Positions 27,175 through 36,539 are shown, numbered from the stretch's first letter. The stretch: 57,500 nt of DNA from Paenibacillus swuensis (GCF_001644605.1 NZ_CP011388.1:1472501-1530000); one strand, 5' to 3'. A program made the numbers and translations. The notes: generated by a model not told the origin, from the letters alone.

Positions 27175-28839
27175 CTACAGCAGTCTCAGCTTCCTCAGCA
27201 ACGGAAGCAGCTTGCCGCTCAGCGCGGGGAACCGCGCCAGCTCCGCTTCCGTAACGGCGCGCGTGCCGAACACCGCCGCGCCGTAAACCAAGGCGCCCAG
27301 CGCGATGCTCAGCAGCGCAAGCGCCGTCATCTCCAGCCGCGGCGGCATCGCCAGCGCGGCGGGAAACGCGTTCCACGTGGAACGGAACGCGAACAGGGCT
27401 GCCGCCATGGCCAGCGCAGCTGCGCCCGGGCGGAGCAGGTACCGGCGCGGGGAGAACCGCGCGCCGGTGTGTTTGGCCAGCGCGCGCAGGTTCAGCGCGG
27501 CGGCCAGGGCGAAGGCGGCGACAGCCGCGATGGCAGCGCCCTCAATCCCCCACAGGGGGATGAGGACGATGTTCAGGCTGATCTTGGCCGCCGCCGCCAA
27601 GCCCAGATGCACCGCGGGCGCTTTCACATTGCCGGCGCCTTGCAGGAGCGCGCCGGATATGATGTTCAGCGAGCTGAACACCGCGGTGAAGGCCAGGATC
27701 GCCAGCGTGCGGGAGCCCGCCGCGTTCGTGTACAGCATGACGTTGATGGGCTCCGCCAAGACGGCTAGTCCTACGGAAGCCGCCAAGGTGACGAGCCACG
27801 TCAAGCGCAGAGCAGTCTCGGCGCGATCCTTCACCAGCGCCTCGTCCCGGATCAGCTTCGCTGCGGCGATGGCGGGTACCACCGCCACGGAGACGGAGCT
27901 GACCAGCATGGCGACCAGCTGGGTCAGCGGAAGGCCGCGGTTATAGACGCCGAACGCGTCCATGGCCGCCAGCTCGCTCATGCCTTGCATAGCGAATAAC
28001 CGCGGCAAGGTGAATGTATCCGCGATGCTGAGAATCGGCAAAGCGATGGATCCTAGACAGATCGGGATCGCGTAAGCCAGAATCTGCTTCGCCAACGGCA
28101 TCCGTCTGCCGAGCGCCCTGGCTGCCAACGGCCGCCGTCCCTCCACCGTCCAAGCGCCTATACCCTTCAACTGGTCAAGCCGCCGATGCTGGTGCCAATA
28201 ATACAGCATGACCGCCAGCCCCGCCGCGCCCCCGGTTACCGAACCGAATGTTGCACCGGCCGCAATGGAGGCGTCGCCATATCCAGCATGAATAAACCAG
28301 AACATCAGAGCCACCATAGTGCCCACACGAATGAATTGTTCCGCCACTTGTGAAACGGCTGTAGGCACCATGTCGTTCAGTCCTTGGAAATATCCCCTCA
28401 GTACCGACATGAGCGGTACAAGCAGCAGCGCGAAGGATACACTGCGGATTGCCGGTGCCGTTTGACTGTTACCGATCAGGAGCGCGATCCCGTCTGCCCC
28501 GAAATATAACATACCAAACACTAGTACTCCGGTTATCGTCAATATGGCGGCCGATACTCGAATCACGTCAAGGGCACCTTCACGATCCCCGAGCGCGCGC
28601 CGCTCTGTCACCATTTTGGAAACCGCAATTGGAACGCCCGCCGTAGAAATAAACAAGAGTAGGACATAGAACGGGTAAACCGTATTATAAATCCCAAAAA
28701 CGGTATCTCCGGCCACATTCTGCAGGGGAATCTTCTGAAGCGTGCCGATCAACTTGGAAATGAGAGCAGCCGCTCCTAATATAGCCGCGCCTTTAACGAT
28801 ATTTCCGCGCCGCAGTTCCGTAACTTTATCTGTTTTCAT
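27175..28839 (-). CDS. SpoVB/MurJ-type lipid or polysaccharide flippase (YabM-like)
   Basis: 554-aa polytopic protein of the MOP flippase superfamily with about 14 hydrophobic segments, beginning RGNIVKGAAILGAAALISKLIGTLQKIPLQNVAGD, the typical SpoVB/YabM opening. Family members move lipid-linked precursors for peptidoglycan or exopolysaccharide. The 3' half (27180-27760) is strikingly GC-rich and alanine/arginine-rich compared with the 5' half and neighbours. Substrate uncertain: YabM-like by position, SpoVB-like by sequence. Confidence 0.85.
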   Translation of the reverse strand: MKTDKVTELRRGNIVKGAAILGAAALISKLIGTLQKIPLQNVAGDTVFGIYNTVYPFYVLLLFISTAGVPIAVSKMVTERRALGDREGALDVIRVSAAILTITGVLVFGMLYFGADGIALLIGNSQTAPAIRSVSFALLLVPLMSVLRGYFQGLNDMVPTAVSQVAEQFIRVGTMVALMFWFIHAGYGDASIAAGATFGSVTGGAAGLAVMLYYWHQHRRLDQLKGIGAWTVEGRRPLAARALGRRMPLAKQILAYAIPICLGSIALPILSIADTFTLPRLFAMQGMSELAAMDAFGVYNRGLPLTQLVAMLVSSVSVAVVPAIAAAKLIRDEALVKDRAETALRLTWLVTLAASVGLAVLAEPINVMLYTNAAGSRTLAILAFTAVFSSLNIISGALLQGAGNVKAPAVHLGLAAAAKISLNIVLIPLWGIEGAAIAAVAAFALAAALNLRALAKHTGARFSPRRYLLRPGAAALAMAAALFAFRSTWNAFPAALAMPPRLEMTALALLSIALGALVYGAAVFGTRAVTEAELARFPALSGKLLPLLRKLRLL

Positions 28840-28894
28840 CCAGGTTCCTCGCTTTTAATCCCTACGCATCCCCTATAGTATACCGATTTTCCAT

Positions 28895-28940
28895 ATAAAA
28901 AGCTTCCCTCGCCGTCAGCATGCTGTGAGCGGAGGAAGCC
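28895..28940 (-). terminator. Terminator of spoVT
   Basis: Imperfect stem around GGCTTCCTCCGC/GGCGAGGGAAGC with an inner CAGCATGCTG palindrome, then TTTTTAT on the minus strand. Confidence 0.8.
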
Positions 28941-28969
28941 ATCCAAAATTAATTCTTATAAATTCTCTG

Positions 28970-29512
28970 TTATTGCTCCATTTGCTTAGCCAGAAAACCT
29001 GCTGCGGTTTCCGCCATTTTCACTTCCATCGTGCCCATATTCGTATTTTCATCCTTGTTAATCAAGATGACTGTCCCGATCGGGTCGCCGCCTGCAACAA
29101 TCGGCGCAATGACGAAGGAACCGTAATTTTCTGTTCCGCCTTTAACAATTTCATATTCGCCCGCATTGGTTTCTTGCACACTTCTGCGGCCTTCCATACA
29201 GCTTTCTACGATAGAGCCGACTTGCTTCTCCAAATAATCTTTCTTTGAAGCTCCGGCTACCGCAATCATCGTATCCCGGTCGGATATCATCGTCATGTGG
29301 CCTGTGCTTTCTGCAAGAGATTCCGCATATTCCTTGGCGAAATCGCCCAGCTCTCCAATCGGGGAGTACTTCTTAAGAATAACCTCTCCGTCGCGGTCCA
29401 CAAAGATTTCAAGAGGATCACCCTCACGGATCCTTAACGTTCTGCGGATTTCTTTAGGGATAACGACCCGTCCGAGGTCGTCAATCCGACGTACGATTCC
29501 AGTTGCTTTCAT
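28970..29512 (-). CDS. spoVT: Stage V sporulation protein T, AbrB-type regulator
   Basis: 180 aa. Residues 1-50 are the AbrB swapped-hairpin DNA-binding domain (MKATGIVRRIDDLGRVVIPKEIRRTL, LEIFVDRDGEVILKKYSP); the rest is a GAF-like ligand domain (STGHMTMISDRDTMIAVAGASKKDYL, SFVIAPIVAGGDPIGTVIL). In B. subtilis it tunes sigma-G genes in the late forespore. It lies between mfd-prsA and yabM as in B. subtilis. A second AbrB-domain gene, abrB, is at 48361. Confidence 0.95.
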   Translation of the reverse strand: MKATGIVRRIDDLGRVVIPKEIRRTLRIREGDPLEIFVDRDGEVILKKYSPIGELGDFAKEYAESLAESTGHMTMISDRDTMIAVAGASKKDYLEKQVGSIVESCMEGRRSVQETNAGEYEIVKGGTENYGSFVIAPIVAGGDPIGTVILINKDENTNMGTMEVKMAETAAGFLAKQMEQ

Positions 29513-29815
29513 AACTCATGTTGCCTCACTTTCCTTGAAGGTTTGGATACGACTGGGATCCATAATAAAGTTCTATACGTAAGGAGTCAGGTGTCAGATA
29601 TTGATTATCTGTCCATAGTATTCAACTGCTCCCAATGGCTTATGCACAACACCGCATTTTTCCACTTATGTACTCGGATGTTGACTTGCGGTGATGTCTT
29701 TACATTATGTCCATAATAATCAAATACAATTTATACTTTACACGACGAAGCTTAAAATAACATGAATGCTTAAATAGACCGGAAAAACCCTTGTTTCTAC
29801 AGTGTCTGTTCAAAA
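29513..29815. other. Gene-free interval between the PrsA-like gene and spoVT
   Basis: About 300 AT-rich bases with no credible coding region. It contains the spoVT leader, one TTATGCACA (29640-29648, a match to a DnaA box, expected by chance at this frequency), and a + strand TTGACT...CATTAT pair without any downstream gene. No sigma-G motif for spoVT was convincing. Confidence 0.5.
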
Positions 29816-29838
29816 GAAAAATGCCCCCGCAGGGGCAC
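29816..29838 (-). terminator. Terminator of the mfd/PrsA-like transcript
   Basis: Short strong stem GTGCCCC/GGGGCAT with TGCG loop, followed by TTTTTCTTTT on the minus strand, just after the stop. Confidence 0.88.
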
Positions 29839-29848
29839 TCTCCAACGA

Positions 29849-30919
29849 CTATTTAGTTTCCGCTGTATCCTTGGTAGGATTGTCTGTCTTAGCGCCTGTG
29901 TCGGCTTTATCCTTCTCGGTTCCGTTCGTAGCGCCGTCGGTTTCCGTTTTGGCTTCTTCCTTCTTAGGCAAGTTGGTTTCGGTGATGAGACCCGGAAGCT
30001 CTTTATCCATGAACTCCGTCATCTTACCGCCCGCAAGATTGTCGCGCAGCTGTTGTTTCACATCTTCGTACTTACCCTCTGTGCGTTTCTCAACTTTCAT
30101 CACATGGTAACCATAAGAAGTTTCCACCGGATCGCTGACTTTGTTTAGAGGCAGCTCCAGAGCAGCTTTCTTAAACTCAGGAACCCACTGGGAAACTTGC
30201 GCGTCCGGGTAAAGACCGCCGTTTTCCTTGGAACCCGGGTCTTCGGACAATTCCTTAGCTAACGCGGCGAAGTCTCCGCCTTCATTCAACTTCTTCTGCA
30301 CATCCTTGGCTTTCTTGAGTGCTTCTTCTTTCGTAATTTCCTTGCCCGTTTCATTGTTCTTGAAAGCGATCAGGATATGCCGAACCGAAGCTTTATCGTA
30401 ATAGTTCTTGTCCGATTCCAGATTACGGTCGTACTCTTTCTTCATTTCGTCTTCCGTAACTTGTGTGGACATATAGGTTCTAGTTGTAATATCCAGCTTC
30501 AAGAAGTCTTCAAGGTCTTCTTTCGTCACGTTCTTGGATTTAAGCAATTCGTCAAAGGTTTGCCCTTGCGCCGCCGCTGAACCAAAGTAAGCCTCGATTT
30601 CTTTCATCTGTTCCTTGGCTTTCGTTTCGCCCGTCTCCTTGGAAGGCTTGTCCGCTCTGTCGTTCAGAACACGGTAGGCGATAAGCTGCTTCAGCAGACT
30701 CTCCTGAACCTCGGGCTGGTCAATCATTTGACCATAACTCGGATTAAAAATAGACACAACACCTTTGAATTTATCGAAGTCCTTCTGGGTTACTTGGCCG
30801 TCTTTATACTTAGCGACAACCGGGACCGCCGCCTCTTCTTTGGACTTTCCGCAGGCACTGATCAAAGCCGCGATGACCAGAAAGATCAGGGCCATGCTAA
30901 ACGCTTTATTTCGCAACAT
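29849..30919 (-). CDS. PrsA/SurA-like lipoprotein peptidyl-prolyl isomerase
   Basis: 356-aa foldase for secreted proteins. Lipoprotein signal at the N terminus with lipobox ISAC (Cys23). A SurA_N-like chaperone region (about 40-165) precedes a parvulin domain (about 170-275: RHILIAFKNNETGKE, LAKELSEDPGSKENGGLY, SYGYHVMKVEKR). The tail is a Lys/Glu/Thr/Asp-rich low-complexity segment. It overlaps the mfd stop by 14 bases, so the two are co-transcribed. Called PrsA-like by architecture; a B. subtilis orthologue at this position is not known to me. Confidence 0.9.
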   Translation of the reverse strand: MLRNKAFSMALIFLVIAALISACGKSKEEAAVPVVAKYKDGQVTQKDFDKFKGVVSIFNPSYGQMIDQPEVQESLLKQLIAYRVLNDRADKPSKETGETKAKEQMKEIEAYFGSAAAQGQTFDELLKSKNVTKEDLEDFLKLDITTRTYMSTQVTEDEMKKEYDRNLESDKNYYDKASVRHILIAFKNNETGKEITKEEALKKAKDVQKKLNEGGDFAALAKELSEDPGSKENGGLYPDAQVSQWVPEFKKAALELPLNKVSDPVETSYGYHVMKVEKRTEGKYEDVKQQLRDNLAGGKMTEFMDKELPGLITETNLPKKEEAKTETDGATNGTEKDKADTGAKTDNPTKDTAETK

Positions 30920-33900
30920 TGTGTAAGACTCCCTTCGTTTTTAGCACTTCTTCATATCGTTCCAGGAACGTTTCCAGCAGCTCCAGCGATTCGTCAGGCT
31001 TCAGTCCCTTGCATTTCAAGATAATCTCGATATGCGGACCGGAAACCAGCTTGACCCGACCATCGAATTCCGTGCCGATTTCGAATAACTTCTGGCCGTC
31101 GATCTGATCGTTCATGCCGTTACTTATTCGCAATATGATGTCGTCGCCCTTGTGGGAAACGGTCTCAATGGCGTAACGGTTGCCGTATACTTTGAACCGG
31201 GCTACCGCAAGTAAACGGGTTACGGCCTTAGGCAGGTCGCCAAAGCGGTCCACCAGCTCTTCATGCAGGTCGGACGCCTCTTCCATACTGCGTATATTCG
31301 CCACTTTCTTGTAAATCTCAATCTTCTGAATACTATCATAAATATAGTCGGATGGTAAATAGGCGTCGATGGTCATGTCGATCTGGGTTGTCCATTCCTT
31401 CTTCTCTGCCGCGGCCTCTCCGTGCATTTGCGCTTTACGTTCGGCAATCTCGTCGGTCAGCATTTGCGAATACATATCGAAGCCGACGGACGCGATGAAC
31501 CCGTGCTGCTCCGCGCCTAACAGATTGCCCGCGCCTCTTATGGAGAGGTCGCGCATCGCGATTTTGAACCCGGAACCCAGCTCCGTAAATTCTTTAATCG
31601 CTTGCAGACGTTTCTCAGCCACCTCGGTGAGCACTTTGTCCCGCTGATAGGTGAAATAGGCATAGGCCACTCGATTCGAACGCCCGACCCGTCCTCTCAA
31701 TTGGTAGAGCTGCGAGAGTCCCATCTTATCGGCGTCGTGCACTATCAACGTATTTACGTTCGGGATATCCACACCGGTTTCAATGATGGAGGTGCTGACA
31801 AGCACATCATACTCTCCGTCCAGGAAGTCCAGAATGGTGCGCTCCAGTTCCTGCTCGGACATTTGGCCATGCCCCACGCCAACCTTCGCATCAGGCACCA
31901 GCGCCGAAATCTGGTCCGCCATCTGCTGAATGCCCTGAACCCGGTTGTAGAGGTAGTACACTTGTCCCCCTCTGGCAAGCTCGCGTTCAATAGCCTCCCG
32001 AGTCAACGCCGTACTGTGTTCGACCACATAGGTTTGCACGGGAAATCTATTTTCCGGCGGTGTCTCAATTACGGAGAGGTCGCGTACACCCAGCATGGAC
32101 ATGTGAAGCGTTCTCGGGATCGGTGTGGCCGTTAATGTCAGTACGTCCACGTTCGTCTTCAGACGCTTCATCTTTTCCTTATGGGTTACACCAAAGCGCT
32201 GTTCTTCATCAATAATGAGAAGCCCCAGCTCTTTAAACTGCACATCGGCCGAAAGCAATCGGTGCGTCCCGATCAGAACGTCGACGGTACCTGCTTTCAC
32301 ACCCTTAATGGTCTCATTCTGTTCCTTCTTCGAGCGGAACCGCGAAATGACCTGAACGTTGAACGGATAGCCCGAGAATCTCTCCCGGAACGTCTCATAA
32401 TGCTGTTGCGCCAGAATCGTGGTAGGCACCAGCACAGCGACTTGTTTACCGTCAATAGCGGCTTTAAACGCTGCGCGTATGGCCACTTCCGTCTTCCCGT
32501 AACCCACGTCCCCGCATAACAAGCGATCCATCGGCCTGGATTTCTCCATGTCTTCCTTAATTTCACCGATAGCGCGGATCTGATCCCGGGTTTCATCATA
32601 TGGAAACATGTCTTCGAACTCCTGCTGATAAGGCGTATCCTTGTTGAAGGCATAGCCGGGAGCGGCCTCCCGGTCGGCGTAAAGCTTGATTAGATCATCC
32701 GCAATGTCTTTAACGGATGCCCGCGCTTTACTCTTCACCCGGTTCCATTCGCTGCCCCCGAGCTTGAATACCTTCGGATCCTTATCTTCAGAGCCTACAT
32801 ATTTCTGCACCATATCAATTTGTTCAATCGGTACGGAAAGCTTATCCCCGCCCGCATAAACAATGTGCATATAATCTTTATGAATTCCGTTGATTTCAAG
32901 CGTGCCGATCCCAACATACTTCCCGATGCCGTGGTTTACGTGAACAACATAATCCCCAACCTTCAGTTCCGTATAACTCTTGATTCTTTCGGCATTCTCT
33001 ATTTTCTTGTCCGCTTTTCTTACTTTGCGCTGTTTCTGGGAGAACATTTCGCCTTCCGTCACAACCACAAGATGAATCGAAGGAATTTCAAACCCCGACT
33101 GTAGATTTCCATTCAGGATTTCTGGCTCTTCAATATGGTAGTCGCTCAATACTCTGCGTACTCTGTCTATCCGCTCTTCGCCGTTGGCCAGCACAATAAC
33201 ACGGGTTCCGCTCTTCTTCCAGCGATCCATCTCGGCCTTAAACAAATTCATCTGACCGTGAAAGTCCTGCATCGCCCTAGCCATGAAGTTCACGATATTC
33301 TGGGGCTGGGTATGCGGTACTTGTCTCAAAAATAAGGAAAGGAATAAGGTCGGATGCGAACGTGTATAGAGAATACTGTCCGCATTCTTGGAGATGACAT
33401 AGCCAGGCAAGGATTTTCCGTCCTGCAATAACTGCGTGAACCACTCGGCTTCGTCCTTCTCAAGCTGCTTGGCGGTCTCCAGCAACCGGGCGGGCTCATC
33501 CATCAAGACGAGGGCGTCTTTCGGCAGATAATCAATTAACGTTTGTCGTTCGGGATATAAGAGTGATGCATATTTGTAAATCCCGGGAAAATAGATGCCT
33601 TCCCGCAGCATTTCAATATCCTGCTTGATGCCTTCGTTCAGTTTCTGTTTAGCGGTCCTGTCCGTCATCTTGCCAAGTTGTTGCTCCAGGAGGTCGCCTG
33701 CATGCTGCGCCGCATTCTGAAAGCGCTTGCTATCCGCAATCAACTCTTGTGCCGGCAAAATCGTTAAAGCATCCATCTTATCAATCGAACGCTGATCGGA
33801 AATATCGAAGGAGCGGATGGAATCGATGTCTTCGTCGAACAGTTCAATGCGGAAAGGTGTCTCCGATGTGAGGGGGTAGACGTCCACGATGCCTCCGCGC

Positions 33901-34427
33901 ACACTGAATTCTCCCTTAACTTCGACGCGCTCCGAACGCACATAGCCCATATCGGCCAGGGTTCGAATGAGTGTCTCCAATTGGATGGTCTGCCCTACTT
34001 GAAGCCGGATTCTCGCTTGAGCGAAACTCTCTTTGGCCGGAAGAAAGCGCCTTGCTCCCGCATATGGGACAATGACCACGCCGCGAAAACCCTGCGACAG
34101 AGCCGAGAGGGCGTCAATGCGCTGGGCGAGTGTTTCCGGACTGGAAATGGCGGCTTCCGTGGCCATTAATTCATTGGCCGGGTAAAGAAGCACTTGTTGC
34201 TCTTCCAGACATTCGTATAAGTCCTCCGCGATTTTCTGTGCGGAGAACATGTTGTGCGTTATGATATAGAGAGGCTGATCCATCTCCTTAAGCAAGGAGG
34301 CGATCATAATCTGTCTGGACGAGCCCACCAGCCCGGAAATGAGCTGTTCTTTCATTCCTTTGCGCACACCGGCTGCAATGGATTGGAAGTCGGCATCTTT
34401 CCTAAAGGCTTCAATTAAAGTTTTCAA
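30906..34427 (-). CDS. mfd: Transcription-repair coupling factor
   Basis: About 1173-aa SF2 translocase that removes stalled RNA polymerase and recruits UvrA. Visible: UvrB-like N-terminal part, RNA-polymerase interaction domain (LKVGDYVVHVNHGIGKYVGI), Walker A LLCGDVGYGKTEVAIRAAF, DEEQRFGV, LTLTATPIPRTLHMSMLGVRDL, and RGRVGRSNRVAYAY. The TTG at 34425-34427 (GGGGTG nine bases upstream) best aligns with the start of Bacillus Mfd; GTG at 34439 or 34490 would add 4 or 21 residues. Confidence 0.95.
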   Translation of the reverse strand: MKTLIEAFRKDADFQSIAAGVRKGMKEQLISGLVGSSRQIMIASLLKEMDQPLYIITHNMFSAQKIAEDLYECLEEQQVLLYPANELMATEAAISSPETLAQRIDALSALSQGFRGVVIVPYAGARRFLPAKESFAQARIRLQVGQTIQLETLIRTLADMGYVRSERVEVKGEFSVRGGIVDVYPLTSETPFRIELFDEDIDSIRSFDISDQRSIDKMDALTILPAQELIADSKRFQNAAQHAGDLLEQQLGKMTDRTAKQKLNEGIKQDIEMLREGIYFPGIYKYASLLYPERQTLIDYLPKDALVLMDEPARLLETAKQLEKDEAEWFTQLLQDGKSLPGYVISKNADSILYTRSHPTLFLSLFLRQVPHTQPQNIVNFMARAMQDFHGQMNLFKAEMDRWKKSGTRVIVLANGEERIDRVRRVLSDYHIEEPEILNGNLQSGFEIPSIHLVVVTEGEMFSQKQRKVRKADKKIENAERIKSYTELKVGDYVVHVNHGIGKYVGIGTLEINGIHKDYMHIVYAGGDKLSVPIEQIDMVQKYVGSEDKDPKVFKLGGSEWNRVKSKARASVKDIADDLIKLYADREAAPGYAFNKDTPYQQEFEDMFPYDETRDQIRAIGEIKEDMEKSRPMDRLLCGDVGYGKTEVAIRAAFKAAIDGKQVAVLVPTTILAQQHYETFRERFSGYPFNVQVISRFRSKKEQNETIKGVKAGTVDVLIGTHRLLSADVQFKELGLLIIDEEQRFGVTHKEKMKRLKTNVDVLTLTATPIPRTLHMSMLGVRDLSVIETPPENRFPVQTYVVEHSTALTREAIERELARGGQVYYLYNRVQGIQQMADQISALVPDAKVGVGHGQMSEQELERTILDFLDGEYDVLVSTSIIETGVDIPNVNTLIVHDADKMGLSQLYQLRGRVGRSNRVAYAYFTYQRDKVLTEVAEKRLQAIKEFTELGSGFKIAMRDLSIRGAGNLLGAEQHGFIASVGFDMYSQMLTDEIAERKAQMHGEAAAEKKEWTTQIDMTIDAYLPSDYIYDSIQKIEIYKKVANIRSMEEASDLHEELVDRFGDLPKAVTRLLAVARFKVYGNRYAIETVSHKGDDIILRISNGMNDQIDGQKLFEIGTEFDGRVKLVSGPHIEIILKCKGLKPDESLELLETFLERYEEVLKTKGVLHNVAK

Positions 34428-34491
34428 ATGCTTCTGCACCCCGTTCGTTATTCTCAAAAAAGTTTGAGAGTCGGTATATCCTTTATACACT

Positions 34492-34519
34492 AAAGAAGCC
34501 TTAGGCGCAAAGCCAAGGC
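34492..34519 (-). terminator. Hairpin after fin, possible terminator
   Basis: GCCTT-GGC/GCC-T-AAGGC stem (34498-34519) followed by TTCTTTA on the minus strand. The T run is interrupted, so read-through into mfd is likely. Confidence 0.55.
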
Positions 34520-34538
34520 CCCGTTGTAGTGTAGTGCT

Positions 34539-34769
34539 CTACTGCAAGGGATTGTTGATCAGCGACAGCTCCGGATGTTGATCCAAAGCTTCTTTACAGT
34601 AATCGCATGTCACATTAACCTGTACGTCGCCTTCAGAAGTATACGATATTATATCGCTGCGTTCCTCCGGGGTCAAGAAATGGAAGCCGAGTTGAAATTC
34701 ACTGACTTCAGATCCCTGAATGGTACCCAAAGAGGTTTGACAATGACGACAAATATATTTTACAGCCAT
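34539..34769 (-). CDS. fin: Anti-sigma-F factor Fin (YabK)
   Basis: 76-aa zinc-ribbon protein: KYICRHC near the N terminus and CDYC near residue 54 would bind one zinc. In B. subtilis Fin binds core RNA polymerase and shuts off sigma-F, aiding the switch to sigma-G. The ATG at 34767-34769 has GGAGG seven bases upstream; an in-frame extension to 34844 crosses the likely promoter. Genes run pth-fin-mfd as in B. subtilis. Confidence 0.9.
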   Translation of the reverse strand: MAVKYICRHCQTSLGTIQGSEVSEFQLGFHFLTPEERSDIISYTSEGDVQVNVTCDYCKEALDQHPELSLINNPLQ

Positions 34770-34801
34770 ATCTATGCCTCCTGACTCTACTATATACCTT
34801 T

Positions 34802-34831
34802 CAGTATGCACCAATAATTCCTTTTTTAGCC
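34802..34831 (-). promoter_or_regulatory. Possible sigma-F/G promoter of fin
   Basis: Minus strand GGCTA (34827-34831), 15 bp, then GTGCATACTG (34802-34811). The CATACTG core and spacing equal those found before gin; the -35 is poor. Expected from B. subtilis, where fin is sigma-F dependent. Confidence 0.45.
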
Positions 34832-34882
34832 CTTTAGGATGCACTGTATATGTAGAATCAATCCGCTTATTATGACTTTCGG

Positions 34883-35443
34883 TTACCGATTATATCTGGC
34901 CATCGTTTTCTCAAATGGTTCCTTAAGAAAATCTTCCGCCGCATGTACGGTTTGCTTTAAAGCGTCCTGCAACGGTTCGGCCTCCGCCTTCGCGAAATCG
35001 GATAAGACGTAATCGGCGATATTTTTCCCAGGCAGGGGTCTCGAAATTCCGATTCGAATTCGGTTGAACACTTGGGTGCCACTATGTTGTATAATGGATT
35101 TAATACCGTTGTGCCCGCCTGGGCTTCCTTGATAACGGAGCCTGATCTTTCCGAGTTCCGTATCCAGATCATCATAAATGACCAAGAGGTCCTCCAGATC
35201 TGCTTTATAGAAATCCATAAAGGCGCGCAGGGATTCTCCCGACAGATTCATATACGTCATCGGTTTAATCAATACTACTTTGCAACCGCTTACGTTGCCC
35301 TCCCCGATTTGCGCTTTGAATTTATTCTGACTCACAGGTATACCGAATCGTTCGGCAAGCATATCAATGGCCATGAAACCTACATTGTGCCTTGTATATT
35401 GGTACGGAGTGCCCGGATTGCCCAGACCGACGATCCATCTCAT
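34883..35443 (-). CDS. pth: Peptidyl-tRNA hydrolase
   Basis: Recycles peptidyl-tRNAs dropped by ribosomes. The 186-aa protein has WIVGLGNPGTPYQYTRHNVGFM with catalytic His19, LIKPMTYMNLSGESL and the GGHNGIKSI signature. AAGGAGAG precedes the ATG. Known as spoVC in B. subtilis. Diverges from the small + strand gene at 35524. Confidence 0.96.
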   Translation of the reverse strand: MRWIVGLGNPGTPYQYTRHNVGFMAIDMLAERFGIPVSQNKFKAQIGEGNVSGCKVVLIKPMTYMNLSGESLRAFMDFYKADLEDLLVIYDDLDTELGKIRLRYQGSPGGHNGIKSIIQHSGTQVFNRIRIGISRPLPGKNIADYVLSDFAKAEAEPLQDALKQTVHAAEDFLKEPFEKTMARYNR

Positions 35444-35523
35444 GCTTCTCTCTCCTTAATTCATTTCATGTAACTGCAATGCAATCTGACTTCATCATTC
35501 TACATTGTTCTGGAGGTGAATTT

Positions 35524-35724
35524 ATGTACTTTAACGGCCAAGTGCTGAACGCGGACCGGCAATTTACCGATCACTGCGAGCATGAGGTTCCTGTACAAGT
35601 GTACTACGATAAACAGCATTATGATATCGGCTATGTCCAAAAGGTGAATCCTGCGTTTATTAAGATAAATAACATATTCTATAACCGAAATCAATTCACT
35701 TTCATTTCACGGCCAGGCTTCTGA
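35524..35724 (+). CDS. Uncharacterised 66-aa protein
   Basis: A small gene on the + strand against the prevailing direction, between pth and rplY. The ATG has a strong GGAGG seven bases upstream. The protein begins MYFNGQVLNADRQFTDHC and ends FYNRNQFTFISRPGF; it is soluble, aromatic-rich, with two His/Cys near residues 16-20 and no membrane segment or family I recognise. A strong hairpin follows its stop. I judge it real from the ribosome site and terminator, but function is unknown. Confidence 0.7.
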   Translation: MYFNGQVLNADRQFTDHCEHEVPVQVYYDKQHYDIGYVQKVNPAFIKINNIFYNRNQFTFISRPGF

Positions 35725-35751
35725 AACACAACTAAATAACAGAATCAGCAA

Positions 35752-35792
35752 CAAAAAGCCGGGGCTGTCTCCTTTTTGAAGGAAACAACCCC
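35752..35792. terminator. Shared terminator of rplY and the 66-aa gene
   Basis: A 14-bp stem (35761-35774 with 35779-35792) with a TTTG loop. On the minus strand it is followed by GGCTTTTTG, terminating rplY; it also lies just after the convergent + strand gene. Confidence 0.85.
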
Positions 35793-35823
35793 TGACCTTT
35801 GCCGTATGGTAGCAGACGATGGA

Positions 35824-36468
35824 TTAAGCTTCGTCTTTCGTTTCTGCTGCTTCATCAGTCTCTGCAACATCTGAACCCTCTTCACCTGTCGGCTCCGCGG
35901 TCTCAGTGTCTTCCGTTTCAACGGTAGGCGCCAGAACAGTCGCCAGGATTTCACCCGGATCTGTAATCAGCTCAACGCCTTTAGGCAATTGAATGCTGTC
36001 TACATTGAGGTTTTCCCCGACAGCCAGATTGCTGATGTCCACTTCCAGCGTTTCCGGTAGAACGGAAGGCATACATTTCACATCGACTTCGTAGCGAACC
36101 ACTTGAAGGACACCGCCTTCTTTAACGCCTTGCGGTTCTCCTGTCAGTTCAACACGAACTTGAGCCTTCACTTCGCTCTTCATATTAATCTGGTGGAAAT
36201 CCACGTGAATAATATTGCCGCGAAGCGAATCTTTCTGCGTATCGGTTAACATCACCGAATGTTTGCCGTGTGTGGGTACTTCCAGCGTAATAATTCCGTT
36301 CGCGTTACCGCGAAGGAGTTGTTGCAACTCTTTCTCGTTGATGGCGATGGATGCCTGCACTTTCTCACCGTATAGAACGCCTGGGACCATGCCCTGTTGA
36401 CGTAAACTTCTCAGTTCGGATTGTTTCTTTGTTTCGCGAAGATCTGCTTTAAGGTTGTTAGTTACCAT
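35824..36468 (-). CDS. rplY: Ribosomal protein bL25, long CTC/TL5 form
   Basis: 214-aa 5S-rRNA-binding protein: N-terminal L25 domain (residues about 1-92, with LRQQGMVPGVLYG and HVDFHQINMKSEVKAQV) and a C-terminal CTC beta-domain (about 95-185, LEVDISNLAVGENLNVDSIQLP) ending in an acidic tail. In B. subtilis ctc is a general stress gene; no sigma-B promoter is visible here. AGGAGG precedes the ATG. It follows glmU. Confidence 0.95.
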   Translation of the reverse strand: MVTNNLKADLRETKKQSELRSLRQQGMVPGVLYGEKVQASIAINEKELQQLLRGNANGIITLEVPTHGKHSVMLTDTQKDSLRGNIIHVDFHQINMKSEVKAQVRVELTGEPQGVKEGGVLQVVRYEVDVKCMPSVLPETLEVDISNLAVGENLNVDSIQLPKGVELITDPGEILATVLAPTVETEDTETAEPTGEEGSDVAETDEAAETKDEA

Positions 36469-36539
36469 GGTTCAAACCTCCTGAGTGGAATAAGATATCT
36501 CCTTATTTACCATTATAGTTTGAACATGAAACACCCAGT

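Noticed and set aside
26743-27768. 341-aa + strand ORF
   Set aside because: Antisense to yabN and the flippase gene; arises from the GC-rich segment; Arg/Gln/Gly-rich without family features.
29640-29648. TTATGCACA, a DnaA-box match (another at 55810-55818)
   Set aside because: Single isolated copies; a nine-base pattern with one free position is expected about this often in 57 kb. No cluster, so no origin.
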